Of a stretch of DNA of 64,000 nucleotides, positions 27,715-36,829 are shown in pieces. Origin of the DNA: JACMJL01 sp963791805 (lineage in GTDB: Bacteria > Bacillota > Clostridia > Clostridiales > Clostridiaceae); assembly GCA_963791805.1 (NCBI GenBank), contig CAWBTU010000004.1:620001-684000 (forward strand), in the 5' to 3' direction. Within the stretch, counting starts at the first letter, position 1; every line of letters begins with the position of its first letter. The translations under genes were made by a program, and so were the position numbers. The notes beneath the pieces are model-generated. The model was given only the letters and a program-made list of their open reading frames with translations. It was not told the origin of the DNA and did no database searches.

Positions 27715-27753
27715 CTTTCCTTCCAGGCCTCACAGGACCAAACTTAAAGGATA
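27715..27753 (-). promoter_or_regulatory. PyrR binding hairpin of the pyr leader
   Basis: On the minus strand the leader reads GGTCCTGTGAGGCC inside a stem (ATCCTT paired with AAGGA). This matches the known PyrR-binding anti-antiterminator loop (UCCNGNGAGG). UMP-bound PyrR would stabilise it and allow the downstream terminator to form. The pyrR gene itself is not in this window. Confidence 0.8.
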
Positions 27754-27794
27754 TTATTAATTTCAACCAATTTTAACATAGTGCTTTGTTTATG

Positions 27795-28745
27795 TCAAGA
27801 ATTATCAGCAAAAATATAGTTTTGTTTTCCCTCATATCCCATCTCCACAAATTTATAGCTTAGGTATTCTGCCTTATTTAACTTTACCTTTAATAAATTC
27901 AAGTATGCTGGAAACACCATTAATTGCTCTGACTTTAAGCCTCTTTTTCTTAAAATCTCATTATACTCTTTACAATTCATATACACTAAAGAAGCAATCC
28001 CACTTATTTGAACTCCATTAGCTCTGTTCATACCTTTTAGAGAACTATAAATGCAAATTGAAACATTAGGATTTAAAAGAATATTTGCAAATTTTTCCCC
28101 ACCTTCAGTAAGCATGTAGATATATCCCTGGCTATAAAAATACTCAATTGTGGTTCCTCGAACCTTGCCCTCTTTTCCAGTACATAACGTGCAAGTGTTA
28201 TTAGTAGTTAAAAAACTTTCAAGTAAAGCTTTAACAGTCTCCTCTGGAACCTTTCTCTTTAATTTATTTCTCACTTCATTCAAATTAAGTGCAAAATTAA
28301 TTACTTCTTCTATGTTAAATTTGCTAAACTCAATATTTTTAGAGTTTACCTTGCTAAGAAAACAATCTGTGTCTTTTATGCTTTTTAAACCCTTAGGCAA
28401 TATTTCTCCAGCAATTACTTTTGAGCATACTGTTTTTTCTCCAAGAAGATCCTCTAAAGAATGCAAATACATTTCACCTAAGCCTTTATCACAGCAGTCA
28501 CAGAACAATGCAATATTTTTTTCCTTAAGCCAGTAATTATTTTCAATAATAAACTTCATTATTTTATTATTTTCAATCTCTTCATACACTGAAGAACCAA
28601 TAATAAATAAATCAAAATGCTTATATGAATCAGTAAATTCATCAACTCTGCACACTTTTGAAGAGCCCATAATAAGGGACAAATACCCAACTATCTTTTC
28701 TGATACCTCATATTTTGATTCATAAAGAATTAATGTTCTCTGCAA
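27795..28745 (-). CDS. flavodoxin-like / pyridoxamine oxidase-like FMN fusion protein
   Basis: A 316-residue protein with two flavin-type domains. Residues about 1-140 form a flavodoxin-like fold (RTLILYESKYEVSEKIV, FDLFIIGSSVYE, KNIALFCDCC), similar to the HemG/flavodoxin-5 type. Residues about 170-316 resemble the split-barrel PNPOx-like FMN-binding domain (CTLCTGKEGKVRGTTIEYFY, LLNPNVSICIY, GVQISGIASLV). Such fusions may be flavin reductases or oxidase-type enzymes; the substrate is unknown. An ATG at 28760 overlaps the GGGGGGTGG ribosome site, so the TTG at 28745 is taken as start. It is convergent with nothing and lies just upstream of the pyr leader. Confidence 0.72.
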   Translation of the reverse strand: MQRTLILYESKYEVSEKIVGYLSLIMGSSKVCRVDEFTDSYKHFDLFIIGSSVYEEIENNKIMKFIIENNYWLKEKNIALFCDCCDKGLGEMYLHSLEDLLGEKTVCSKVIAGEILPKGLKSIKDTDCFLSKVNSKNIEFSKFNIEEVINFALNLNEVRNKLKRKVPEETVKALLESFLTTNNTCTLCTGKEGKVRGTTIEYFYSQGYIYMLTEGGEKFANILLNPNVSICIYSSLKGMNRANGVQISGIASLVYMNCKEYNEILRKRGLKSEQLMVFPAYLNLLKVKLNKAEYLSYKFVEMGYEGKQNYIFADNS

Positions 28746-28903
28746 AAATCCACCCCCCATTTTTAAAATTTGATTACTACACTGATATTAATATGTTACC
28801 CTCTTTAATTGTATGACTACAAAAGTTGATATTTTTTTAAAGCTGTGATATTATATATTCATAAGCTAAAGCTTATAGATTAAGCATATGTTTAGGAGGT
28901 ACT

Positions 28904-29997
28904 ATGACAAACAGAGAAAAAGAATTGTTAGAACTTATAAAAATAAACCCTGCAATATCGCAGAAAGAGCTTGCAAAATCTCTTGGTATAACTCGTTCTT
29001 CTGTGGGCGTTCATATTACTAATCTTATAAAAAAGGGATACATTTTAGGAAAAGGCTATGTGTTAAGCCATGAAGAATACGTTAGTGTGATTGGTGGTTC
29101 TAATGTTGACATTATTGGATTCCCCAAAAAAATCTTATTTTAAATGACTCTAACCCTGGTAAAGTAAAAATTTCTTTAGGAGGTGTGGGAAGAAATATTA
29201 GTGAAAACTTAACTCGACTTGGTACTCCAACAAAATTAATCAGTGCTGTAGGTGAAGATGAATATGGGAAGAAAATATTAGATCAAGCTAGAAGTATTGG
29301 TTTAGATATGAATGACTCATTGATTTTTTCAGACATCCCTACTTCAACTTATTTAGCCATTTTAGACGAAATGGGCGATATGAAAGTTGCTATTTCACAC
29401 ATGGATATCTTTGATAAAATCTCAGTAGATTTTATACAAAGCAAAAGACATATTATTGATAACTCAAAGCTTTGTATAATCGATACAAATATTCCTGAAG
29501 AGGTTATTGATTATATTCTAGAAAATTCAAAAAACACAGATTTTTTCTTAGATACTGTATCTACTACAAAAGCTAATAAAGTTAAAAATAAAATTGGCGC
29601 TTTTCATACAATAAAGCCAAATAAAATTGAAGCAGAGCTGCTTTCTGGAATTAAAATTAAAAGTGATTCAGACTTAGTAAAAGTATCCGAGTATTTTCTA
29701 AACCAAGGTGTTAAAAATATTTATATTACTTTAGGAGAAGATGGTGTTTTTTATAATAATGGCACAGCACGCAACCTAATTCCTAGTCCTAATATTAAGG
29801 TAGTAAACGCCACAGGTGCCGGTGATGCTTTTGTGGCAGCTCTTGCATTCTCACATTATCAAAACATGGAAATAGAAGAAAGTACACGATTTGCTATGTC
29901 CGCTTCCATATTAGCCTTATCCCATATGGAAACAATAAATCCTAATATGTCAGAAGAAAACGTAAATAAAAAAATGAAGGAGATTGGATTATGTTAG
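28904..29997 (+). pseudogene. psuK: pseudouridine kinase (HTH plus PfkB), one-base frameshift
   Basis: Two frames together give a 364-residue kinase of the PsuK type. The first 79 codons hold a winged-helix domain (ISQKELAKSLGITRSSVGVH) and the start of the PfkB fold (VIGGSNVDIIGFPKK). The second frame, from about 29120, continues NDSNPGKVKISLGGVGRN and contains the catalytic GTGAGDAF-like NATGAGDAFVAAL. Adding one A to the seven-A run at 29126-29132 restores one continuous frame. The direction equals a -1 slip, so slippage on the A-run is a formal possibility; a sequencing indel or real mutation are alternatives. It phosphorylates pseudouridine for PsuG, whose gene overlaps the end by 7 bases. 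Confidence 0.85.
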
Positions 29998-30908
29998 AAA
30001 AATATTTAGAAATAAACCCTGAGGTAAAAAGAGCATTAGATGAAGGAAGGGCTGTAGTAGCTTTAGAATCTACAATTATCTCACACGGAATGCCTTATCC
30101 TAGAAATGTTGAAACTGCTTTAAAAGTGGAGCAAATTGTTAGAGACAATGGCGCAATTCCAGCAACTATTGCAATTTTAAAAGGTAAATTAAAAGTTGGA
30201 TTAACACCAGAAGAAATTGAATACCTTGGCAAAAGTCACGATGTAATAAAAACTAGTAGAAGAGACATTCCATTTATTGTTGCTAAAGGCTTAGATGGTG
30301 CAACTACAGTTGCTTCAACTATGATTATTGCTGCACTTGCAGGAATAAAAGTCTTTGCAACTGGAGGAATTGGAGGCGTTCATAGAGGAGCACAAGAAAC
30401 CTTTGATATATCCGCTGATTTACAAGAACTTGCTCATACTGATGTAGCAGTTATATGCGCTGGCGCAAAATCAATTTTAGATATTGGCTTAACTCTTGAA
30501 TACTTAGAGACCTTAGGTGTACCAGTAATTGGATATGGAACAGATGAATTACCTGCCTTTTATACATCAAAAAGTGGTTTTGGAGTGGATTATAGAGTAG
30601 ATTCAGCAAAAGAACTAGCCAAAGCTTTAAAAACCAAATGGGACCTCGGACTAAATGGTGGTGCTGTAATTGCTAATCCTATTCCCACTGAACATGAAAT
30701 GGATTATGACACAATTACTTCAGCTATTGAAGCTGCTCTCAAAGAAGCTAAAGAAAAAGGCATCAAGGGAAAAGAAAGTACTCCTTTCCTTCTTGCAAAG
30801 GTAAAAGAATTGACTGAAGGTTCAAGTCTTGATTCTAATATACAGCTTGTTTATAACAATGTAAAAGTTGGAGCTGAAATAGCAGTAGAATTATGTAACT
30901 TAAAATAA
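29991..30908 (+). CDS. psuG: pseudouridine-5'-phosphate glycosidase
   Basis: A 305-residue enzyme that cleaves pseudouridine 5'-phosphate into uracil and ribose 5-phosphate, allowing salvage of modified RNA bases. Family signatures are ALESTIISHGMPYPRNVE at the N-terminus, the catalytic Lys region TIAILKGKLKVGL, ATGGIGGVHRGA and a C-terminal NGGAVIANPIPTEHEM. Length is normal. The ATG overlaps the psuK 3' end, so both belong to one transcript and one pathway. The uracil made could feed nucleotide pools next to the pyr operon. Confidence 0.95.
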   Translation: MLEKYLEINPEVKRALDEGRAVVALESTIISHGMPYPRNVETALKVEQIVRDNGAIPATIAILKGKLKVGLTPEEIEYLGKSHDVIKTSRRDIPFIVAKGLDGATTVASTMIIAALAGIKVFATGGIGGVHRGAQETFDISADLQELAHTDVAVICAGAKSILDIGLTLEYLETLGVPVIGYGTDELPAFYTSKSGFGVDYRVDSAKELAKALKTKWDLGLNGGAVIANPIPTEHEMDYDTITSAIEAALKEAKEKGIKGKESTPFLLAKVKELTEGSSLDSNIQLVYNNVKVGAEIAVELCNLK

Positions 30909-30954
30909 TATCTATAAAATTCTGACTTTTATCGAAATAAGATAAAATTAATAT

Positions 30955-30999
30955 GAAAAAGGTAATAATCTTAAATTTTTAAGTTTATTATCTTTTTTT
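30955..30999 (+). terminator. terminator of psuKG
   Basis: AGGTAATAA paired with TTATTATCT, plus an inner CTTAAA/TTTAAG stem, followed by seven T. It starts about 47 bases after the psuG stop. Confidence 0.8.
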
Positions 31000-31105
31000 C
31001 TATGCATAGCCTAAGTAACATTTTTTTAAGCCTATTCATAGTTTATATTAGTGCAAAAAATAAAATCACACCAAATTTCAGCTATGAAAGTAAGGTGAAT
31101 TAAAA

Positions 31106-32404
31106 GTGGAAAGCGATAAAAGTATCGATGATATAAACATAGAAACAACCGGCCTTAGCCTGCCTTACACAAGCAAATTAAAAAAGCCTAAATTATTAAG
31201 CAAATTCAAGCAAATATCAAAATTTTTAGGGCCTGCATTTGTAGTAAGTGTAGCATATATAGATCCTGGAAATTTTGCAACAAATATAAGTGGCGGATCA
31301 AAATATAGTTATGTTCTTATTTGGGTTTTATTATGGAGTAATTTAATGGCCATTTTTCTCCAAACAATGTCAGCTAAGCTAGGTATAGCAACTGGCCATA
31401 GTCTTCCTGAAATGTGCTCAAAAGTTTTTTCTAAGCCTGTTAATTGGTTTTTTTGGATAATTGCTGAAATAGGTGCCATGTCCACTGACTTAGCGGAATT
31501 TCTAGGTGGAACTTTGGGTATATACCTGTTATTTAGAATACCATTATTATATTCAGGATTTATTACAGGTTTGCTTACTTTTCTAATTGTATATATGGAA
31601 AAGTACGGTCAAAGGGTTATTGAGATTATTATAACTTTGCTAATTACAATAATTTGCATAGCTTATACCTTAGAACTATTTCTCTCTAAACCTAATTGGA
31701 ATCAAGTAGGCTTACACACTATTGTTCCTAGTATTCCTGGCAGTGATGCATTATTAATAGCCGTTGGCATGCTAGGTGCAACAGTGATGCCTCATGTAAT
31801 ATACCTGCATTCGCAGTTAGTTCAATGCAGAAGAATTGGGACTTCTGACAGTGAAAAGCTACTTCATTTAAAAATGGAAAAAATAGATATAACCTTAGCT
31901 ATGAATATTGCTTTTTTAGTTAATGCTGCAATGGTGATTGTTTCTGCTGCAGTGTTTTGTAAAAATGGAATTCAAGTATCTACAATAGAGGGAGCTGAAA
32001 AATCCTTTAAGCCCTTGCTCGGTTATCTCTCAAGTGGTGCTTTCGGAATTGCGCTACTTGCCTCAGGCCTTTCTTCTTCTGCCGTAGGTACTCTTGCAGG
32101 TCAAACTATAATGAAAGGCTTCGTAAATTTAAATATACCACTTAATATAAGAAGGCTAATAACCATGGCTCCAGCTATGATTATTATCGCCTTAGGAATT
32201 AGTCCAATAAAAGTATTAATTCTAAGTCAAGTGGCACTTAGCTTCATACTTCCCTTTCCAATTATTCAGATGCTAATTATTTCAAAACAAAAGAACATAA
32301 TGGGTAAGCTAACTAATACAAGATTTACTAGAATTATTGGAGCTCTAATAGCAGCTGTAGTAATAATTTTTAATGCAGTATTAATTTATTTTACTATTCA
32401 ATAG
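31106..32404 (+). CDS. mntH: Nramp-family divalent metal transporter
   Basis: A 432-residue membrane protein with about eleven transmembrane helices that imports Mn2+ (and related metals) with protons. The metal-binding motif in helix 1 is intact (AYIDPGNFATN) and the helix-6 motif is GATVMPHVIYLHS. The first 40 residues are cytosolic and polar. The GTG start is preceded by AAGGTGAATTAAAA. No MntR gene or recognisable manganese riboswitch is seen upstream, so control is unknown. Confidence 0.92.
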   Translation: MESDKSIDDINIETTGLSLPYTSKLKKPKLLSKFKQISKFLGPAFVVSVAYIDPGNFATNISGGSKYSYVLIWVLLWSNLMAIFLQTMSAKLGIATGHSLPEMCSKVFSKPVNWFFWIIAEIGAMSTDLAEFLGGTLGIYLLFRIPLLYSGFITGLLTFLIVYMEKYGQRVIEIIITLLITIICIAYTLELFLSKPNWNQVGLHTIVPSIPGSDALLIAVGMLGATVMPHVIYLHSQLVQCRRIGTSDSEKLLHLKMEKIDITLAMNIAFLVNAAMVIVSAAVFCKNGIQVSTIEGAEKSFKPLLGYLSSGAFGIALLASGLSSSAVGTLAGQTIMKGFVNLNIPLNIRRLITMAPAMIIIALGISPIKVLILSQVALSFILPFPIIQMLIISKQKNIMGKLTNTRFTRIIGALIAAVVIIFNAVLIYFTIQ

Positions 32405-32571
32405 CGTGGACACCCTTCATCTATTAGATAAACTACAATTTGAAGGGTTCCTAATAACTAAGTAAAAATATGATAATCCTTCAAACCCGCATGAACACTA
32501 TAACTTCTTATCTTTTTATCTTTTTTTCTTCTTAATAAGATATCTTCTTGGGGAAATCCAATTATAAGTGG

Positions 32572-32697
32572 TTACCTTGAAACTTTTAAAGCCGTGTCTC
32601 TATCCAATCCAAGCTCTTCGCAGAACACTGTGAGTACACTTTGAGAACAATTAAATCCTTGACTAAATAACCTACTTGCTTCTTCTAATTTATTCAT
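32572..32697 (-). pseudogene. truncated C_GCAxxG_C_C-type redox protein
   Basis: A 41-codon frame reads MNKLEEASRLFSQGFNCSQS and then VLTVFCEELGLDRDTALKVS before an in-frame stop. This matches the N-terminus of the C_GCAxxG_C_C family (usually 120-150 residues), where the next residues would be an ASGFGGG-like segment; that Cys-rich remainder is absent. A good ribosome site (GAAGGAAG) remains. Its start overlaps the stop of the aminotransferase gene by 8 bases, so it was once translationally coupled. I read it as a gene truncated by deletion. The 170 bases further downstream hold no family remnant I can see. Confidence 0.65.
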
Positions 32698-33931
32698 ATT
32701 TCTTCCTTCTTTCACTAAATACTTTTGATAGGATACTTATCATATTATCAATATCGTCATAATCAACTATCAAAGGAGGCATTAATCTGATTATTGATGG
32801 ACGTGGAGAATTTATTAATAATCCTTCTTTTAAACAATCAGCAACAATTTCAGTGCCATCTTCCTCATTTATATCAAATGCAATTAATAATCCTCGACCT
32901 CGTACATTCCTAAAACTAAACTGATTTTGCATTTCCTCTAATTTTTTTATTATATATTCACCTTTTGCTTTAGCATTTAGATATATTTTTTTATTTATGA
33001 TTTCACTAACTACCGCATGACCCACAGCCATTGACAGAGGCTGTGCAGAGTATGTCCCACCTTGATCTCCAATTTCAAATATATTATACTCCTCTTTTGT
33101 TAGTAATGCTGAAAGTGGAAAGCCTCCTCCAATTCCTTTTCCTAAAGTCATTACATCAGGTTCTATACCATACTGCTCATATGCGAATAAACTTCCGGTC
33201 CTTCCTATTCCTGTTTGAACCTCATCAAAAATCAATAATAATTTATGTTCATCACAAATTTTCCTTAAGTGTTTTACATAGCTTTCTGTTGCTTCAAAGA
33301 CTCCAGCCTCTCCTTGTATGAGTTCAAGCATAATTGCACAAGTATTATCACTAATTGCTAAATTTATTTCATCTATATCGTTTAAAGTAACATGCTTGAA
33401 TCCTGGTATCTTTGGCTCATATAATTCTTTCCATGAACTTTTATCTGTTGCAGACATTGTAGCTATAGTACGACCATGAAATCCATTTTTTACAGTAATT
33501 ATTTCATAAGCACCTTTGCGAAATTTGCTTCCATATTTTCTAGCCAGTTTTATAGCACCTTCATTTGCCTCTGCTCCACTAGTTGAAAAAAACACTCTAT
33601 CCATACATGAATTTTCAGTAAGCAATTTTGCAAACTTAATCATTGGTTCATTATAAAATGCAGGACTTGCATTTATTAATTTTTTAGATTGTTGCTCTAG
33701 GACACTACTAATAATCTCAGAACAGTGACCCAAACTAGTAACAGCCCATCCACCAATAAAATCGAGATACTTTTTCCCATTAGTATCCCAAAGATACATT
33801 CCTAATCCTTTTTCCATAACTATATCTGGTTTAACAGAAGTAAACATTATATTTTTATCAGCTTCATCCAATAGTTTTTCAGTATCATTCCAATTATCTT
33901 TATTAGAATACAATTTCATTTCATCATACAC
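32690..33931 (-). CDS. class-III aminotransferase, acetylornithine aminotransferase-like
   Basis: A 413-residue PLP enzyme. Marks: the SGAEANEGAIKLARKY segment binding PLP phosphate, NGFHGRTIATMSATD, the Asp in IFDEVQTGIGRTG that contacts the pyridine nitrogen, and the Schiff-base Lys in TLGKGIGGGFPLSAL. Sequence is closest to the acetylornithine/succinylornithine group (ArgD-like), but no arginine genes are nearby, so the physiological substrate is open. Start at ATG 33931 behind AAGGAAGTGT; an ATG four codons later is possible. Downstream it is coupled to a broken redox gene. Confidence 0.82.
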   Translation of the reverse strand: MYDEMKLYSNKDNWNDTEKLLDEADKNIMFTSVKPDIVMEKGLGMYLWDTNGKKYLDFIGGWAVTSLGHCSEIISSVLEQQSKKLINASPAFYNEPMIKFAKLLTENSCMDRVFFSTSGAEANEGAIKLARKYGSKFRKGAYEIITVKNGFHGRTIATMSATDKSSWKELYEPKIPGFKHVTLNDIDEINLAISDNTCAIMLELIQGEAGVFEATESYVKHLRKICDEHKLLLIFDEVQTGIGRTGSLFAYEQYGIEPDVMTLGKGIGGGFPLSALLTKEEYNIFEIGDQGGTYSAQPLSMAVGHAVVSEIINKKIYLNAKAKGEYIIKKLEEMQNQFSFRNVRGRGLLIAFDINEEDGTEIVADCLKEGLLINSPRPSIIRLMPPLIVDYDDIDNMISILSKVFSERRKKYE

Positions 33932-34030
33932 TTCCTTATCACTAAAAACTTACTGTACCAACAGCTACTAGGATATCTAATAAAATTATTATATGCCCTC
34001 CATCTCAAGTATATCTGTACCTTAAAATGT

Positions 34031-34139
34031 AAATTTGCTTAAGATAACCCAGGATACCCTTCACCTTCGAAGTCTATCTTTTAAAAGAAAGGTGTCCTGC
34101 TCCTTCAAAAGACAGAGATGAAAGATTAAGATATCTTGC
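34031..34139 (-). repeat. palindromic repeat unit, copy 4 (inverted)
   Basis: On the minus strand this reads ATATCTTAATCTTTCATCTC, then AGGACACCTTTC ... GAAGGGTATCCTGGG and TTATCTTAAGCAAATTT. It is the same unit as the three copies in the pyr operon but in the opposite orientation, with more divergence in the stem. It fills much of the 220-base gap between the aminotransferase and GNAT genes. Confidence 0.75.
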
Positions 34140-34151
34140 TTTTATCTTAAA

Positions 34152-34646
34152 TTATAGAAGCAGCTCCATAATAGTTACATTAATATACTTTCCGTCTAAC
34201 ATTCCTTGATTAATGTAAGTCCCTACTTCCCTAAATCCACAACTCATATAAAGCTTTTTTCCAAATTCATTATGTTCGAAGGTACCTAATACTAACTTAG
34301 TGAATTCTTGTTGTTTAGCTATTTCTATAAGAAATCCTAATAATATTTTTCCTAATCCTTCGCCTCTATATTCCCTATCAATATATATAGATAAATCCCC
34401 AACTCCGCTGTAGCAGTCCCTTGAATTAAATACATTTATTGAAGCCCATCCCACAACTAAATTTTCTTCGTTCTCAATAACTATTACTTTATGTCTTTCT
34501 GACCTTCCAAGAAACCATTCGCTCATAACTTCTTCAGTTCTAAGTGTAGTTTCCAAAGTTGCAATTCGATCTTCAATCCCTTGGTTGTATATTTCTTTAA
34601 TTTTAGATATATCTTGAATTGTCGCTAACCTTTTATTATATTTCAT
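34152..34646 (-). CDS. GNAT N-acetyltransferase, ArsN1/phosphinothricin type
   Basis: A 164-residue acetyltransferase. The acetyl-CoA loop is YRGEGLGKILL. The segments IKEIYNQGIEDRIATLETT and CYSGVGDLSIYIDREYRG, and a C-terminal GTYINQGMLDGKYINVTIME, place it with the ArsN1/PAT-like family that acetylates phosphinothricin or arsinothricin. This is a family-level assignment; the true substrate is unknown. It is downstream of a MarR regulator gene, 14 bases apart, so regulator and enzyme are cotranscribed. ATG behind AGGGAGGCCTTAAAAA. Confidence 0.82.
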   Translation of the reverse strand: MKYNKRLATIQDISKIKEIYNQGIEDRIATLETTLRTEEVMSEWFLGRSERHKVIVIENEENLVVGWASINVFNSRDCYSGVGDLSIYIDREYRGEGLGKILLGFLIEIAKQQEFTKLVLGTFEHNEFGKKLYMSCGFREVGTYINQGMLDGKYINVTIMELLL

Positions 34647-34660
34647 TTTTTAAGGCCTCC

Positions 34661-35113
34661 CTATTTTATTTTTTCAGAGCATTTATTATCTTTAACTGCT
34701 TCAGTTAGCAATTGTAAACTTTCAAGCACCTGATCCCTTTTAGCTTCAGGAATTGATTCAAAAATATTTTTATAATATTCTTCCATACTATTCTCAATTG
34801 ATTTGTAAACTTGCTCACCTGTATCAGTTAGCTTTATTGACACGTACCTTCTGTCATCTGCGTGAACATCTCTAATAACCAAGTTATCCTCAACTAAATT
34901 ATTGATTGTTCTACTCATGGTACTTTTATCAAGCAGTAAAATTTTAGATAATTCATTAAGGGAAAGTTCTTTTACTCTTCCTAACTCAACAATAGCGTGG
35001 CATTGTGCAATACTACTTCCACAGCAGGAGGATTCATTTTTTTCTAATAAATCTAAATTTCTAACTAATATTCTAATTAGTTCTCTTAAATACTTATCAC
35101 CAGTCATTTCCAA
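34661..35113 (-). CDS. MarR-family regulator with N-terminal Cys pair
   Basis: A 150-residue winged-helix repressor. The HTH lies at about residues 48-75 (LSLNELSKILLLDKSTMSRT) and the wing follows with the typical DDRRYVSIKLTDTG. An N-terminal SSCCGSSIAQCH segment gives three Cys and a His that could sense thiol stress or a metalloid. A GTG at 35122 overlaps the GAGGTG ribosome site, so the TTG at 35113 is chosen. It is divergent from the TDT transporter gene and upstream of the ArsN-like gene, so it may control both (inference). Confidence 0.82.
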   Translation of the reverse strand: MEMTGDKYLRELIRILVRNLDLLEKNESSCCGSSIAQCHAIVELGRVKELSLNELSKILLLDKSTMSRTINNLVEDNLVIRDVHADDRRYVSIKLTDTGEQVYKSIENSMEEYYKNIFESIPEAKRDQVLESLQLLTEAVKDNKCSEKIK

Positions 35114-35279
35114 ATTTATCACCTCGATTTAATTGTACTATAAAACAGTTGCATTTAACAACTTGTTTTTTTATTTATATAAAACTTTCTAGATTGCAGG
35201 AAAAAAAGATATACTTGAAGAATATGAATTATGTATTTATTACCCAAGCTTTAAAATTTGTAAACACTGGAGTGTAAAA

Positions 35280-36236
35280 ATGAAAAATATAATTAAAAAA
35301 ATACCTATTCCACTTTCAGCATTAATGTTAGCTTTAGCCACAACAGGTAATCTAGTATTGTCATATGGTGAAACATATAAAAACATTTTTGGATTTATTT
35401 CAGCCTCAATATTACTTTTATTAATCCTTAAGATTATTTTTGATCCTACTGGAATAATAGAAAGTTATAAAAATCCTATTATTGCTGGTGTAGCACCAAC
35501 CTTTTTCATGGGTTTAATGATTTTATCTACTTACTTAAAACCATATACATATTCATTTGCCTTTGGAGTTTGGATCCTTAGTCTATTACTTCATTGCCTT
35601 TTGATAATTTTTTTCACCATGAAATTTATATTGAATTTTAATATTAAAGAAGTTTTTCCTAGTCATTTCGTAGTATATGTTGGCATTGTAGTTGGAAGTA
35701 TTACTGCTCCTATGTACAATCTGGCATACATCGGAAGATTGCTTTTTTATTTTGGTTTTATATGCTACTTATGCATATTGCCTATAGTCTTCTATAGAAT
35801 AATTTTTATAAAAGAAATTCCTGAGTCTGCCTTGCCAACTTTCACCATCTTTGCTGCCCCTCCCAGTCTTTGCTTGGCTGGTTATTTATCAAGTTTTCAA
35901 GAAAAAAGTAATGTGATTATTTGCTTTCTAGGGATTTTATCTTTTTTAACTTTTATATCAATAATTTTATACTTACCTAAAATGCTGAAAATCAAATTTT
36001 ATCCTAGTTACTCTTCTTTTACTTTTCCTTTAGTAATTACAGCAGTTGCAATGAAAAAAGTTAACACCTATTTAATTAAAACTAATAATCCAATTTATTT
36101 ATTAAAATATCTAATAAAATTCCAAGAGATACTAGCAGTATCAATTGTTGTTTACGTATTAGTAAGATACTTTAATTATCTTTTTCTTGAAAAGAGCGAT
36201 TCCAAAATAGATAAAACAAAAACATATGTACCTTAA
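35280..36236 (+). CDS. TDT-family (TehA/SLAC1-like) transporter
   Basis: A 318-residue membrane protein with about ten hydrophobic helices. It fits the tellurite-resistance/dicarboxylate (TDT) family by length and helix layout, with PIPLSALMLALATTGNL at the start of helix 1, GVAPTFFMGLM, and FAAPPSLCLAGYL in the middle. Members export dicarboxylates, sulfite or act as anion channels; the substrate here is not predictable. ATG behind GGAGTGTAAAA. The divergent MarR gene 160 bases upstream suggests shared regulation. Confidence 0.8.
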   Translation: MKNIIKKIPIPLSALMLALATTGNLVLSYGETYKNIFGFISASILLLLILKIIFDPTGIIESYKNPIIAGVAPTFFMGLMILSTYLKPYTYSFAFGVWILSLLLHCLLIIFFTMKFILNFNIKEVFPSHFVVYVGIVVGSITAPMYNLAYIGRLLFYFGFICYLCILPIVFYRIIFIKEIPESALPTFTIFAAPPSLCLAGYLSSFQEKSNVIICFLGILSFLTFISIILYLPKMLKIKFYPSYSSFTFPLVITAVAMKKVNTYLIKTNNPIYLLKYLIKFQEILAVSIVVYVLVRYFNYLFLEKSDSKIDKTKTYVP

Positions 36237-36397
36237 ATAAACAAAGATGAAGGATTAAGTTACTTTAATATCTAAAAAGTAAAAGGTAGTAATATAAATA
36301 ATGTACTAAAAGAATACTGATTGAAATTTTTGCTAAAGATATTATAGATATTATATTTTCTTTACTTGAAATGATTTTATTAGGATGGAGGGTTACA

Positions 36398-36829
36398 TTG
36401 ATAGGGATTCTATTCTCACTTTTAGCAGGAATTTTCATTAGTTTGCAAGGAGTCTTTAATTCTCGCGTCAGTGATAAAATAGGTATTTGGGAAACAACTA
36501 CTTTTATTCATGCAACCGGCTTTATTTTTGCACTGATTATTACACTGATTTGGGGAACTGGAACCTTTAGAAAAATAAATGAAGTAAATAAAATATATCT
36601 TATAGGTGGAATTCTTGGAGTTATTATTGTATTTAGTGTGATGAAAGCAATTTCATTGTTAGGTGTTACTTTTTCTATTTCATTACTTCTTATCTCCCAA
36701 ATTTTAGTTTCAGCTATAATTGATACTTTCGGATTATTTGGCAGTCCTAAAATTAAATTTGATTTTACAAAACCGTTAGGTGTTCTATTAATGATATTTG
36801 GAATAATTATCTTTAAATTAAAAGGTTGA
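36398..36829 (+). CDS. DMT-superfamily YdcZ-like membrane protein
   Basis: A 143-residue protein with five hydrophobic helices of the DUF606/YdcZ family, a half-size relative of drug/metabolite transporters. It opens IGILFSLLAGIFISLQGVFN with the family's Gln-Gly pattern, and ends PLGVLLMIFGIIIFKLKG. An ATG at 36371 has no ribosome site, while a TTG at 36398 has GGATGGAGGG five bases before it, so the TTG is preferred. Family members often pair as two half-genes; no second half is seen here. Confidence 0.8.
   Translation: MIGILFSLLAGIFISLQGVFNSRVSDKIGIWETTTFIHATGFIFALIITLIWGTGTFRKINEVNKIYLIGGILGVIIVFSVMKAISLLGVTFSISLLLISQILVSAIIDTFGLFGSPKIKFDFTKPLGVLLMIFGIIIFKLKG

Noticed and set aside
31000..31105. 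Possible manganese riboswitch or MntR site upstream of the Nramp gene
   Set aside because: The leader is short and AT-rich without the yybP-ykoY core or a clear palindrome.
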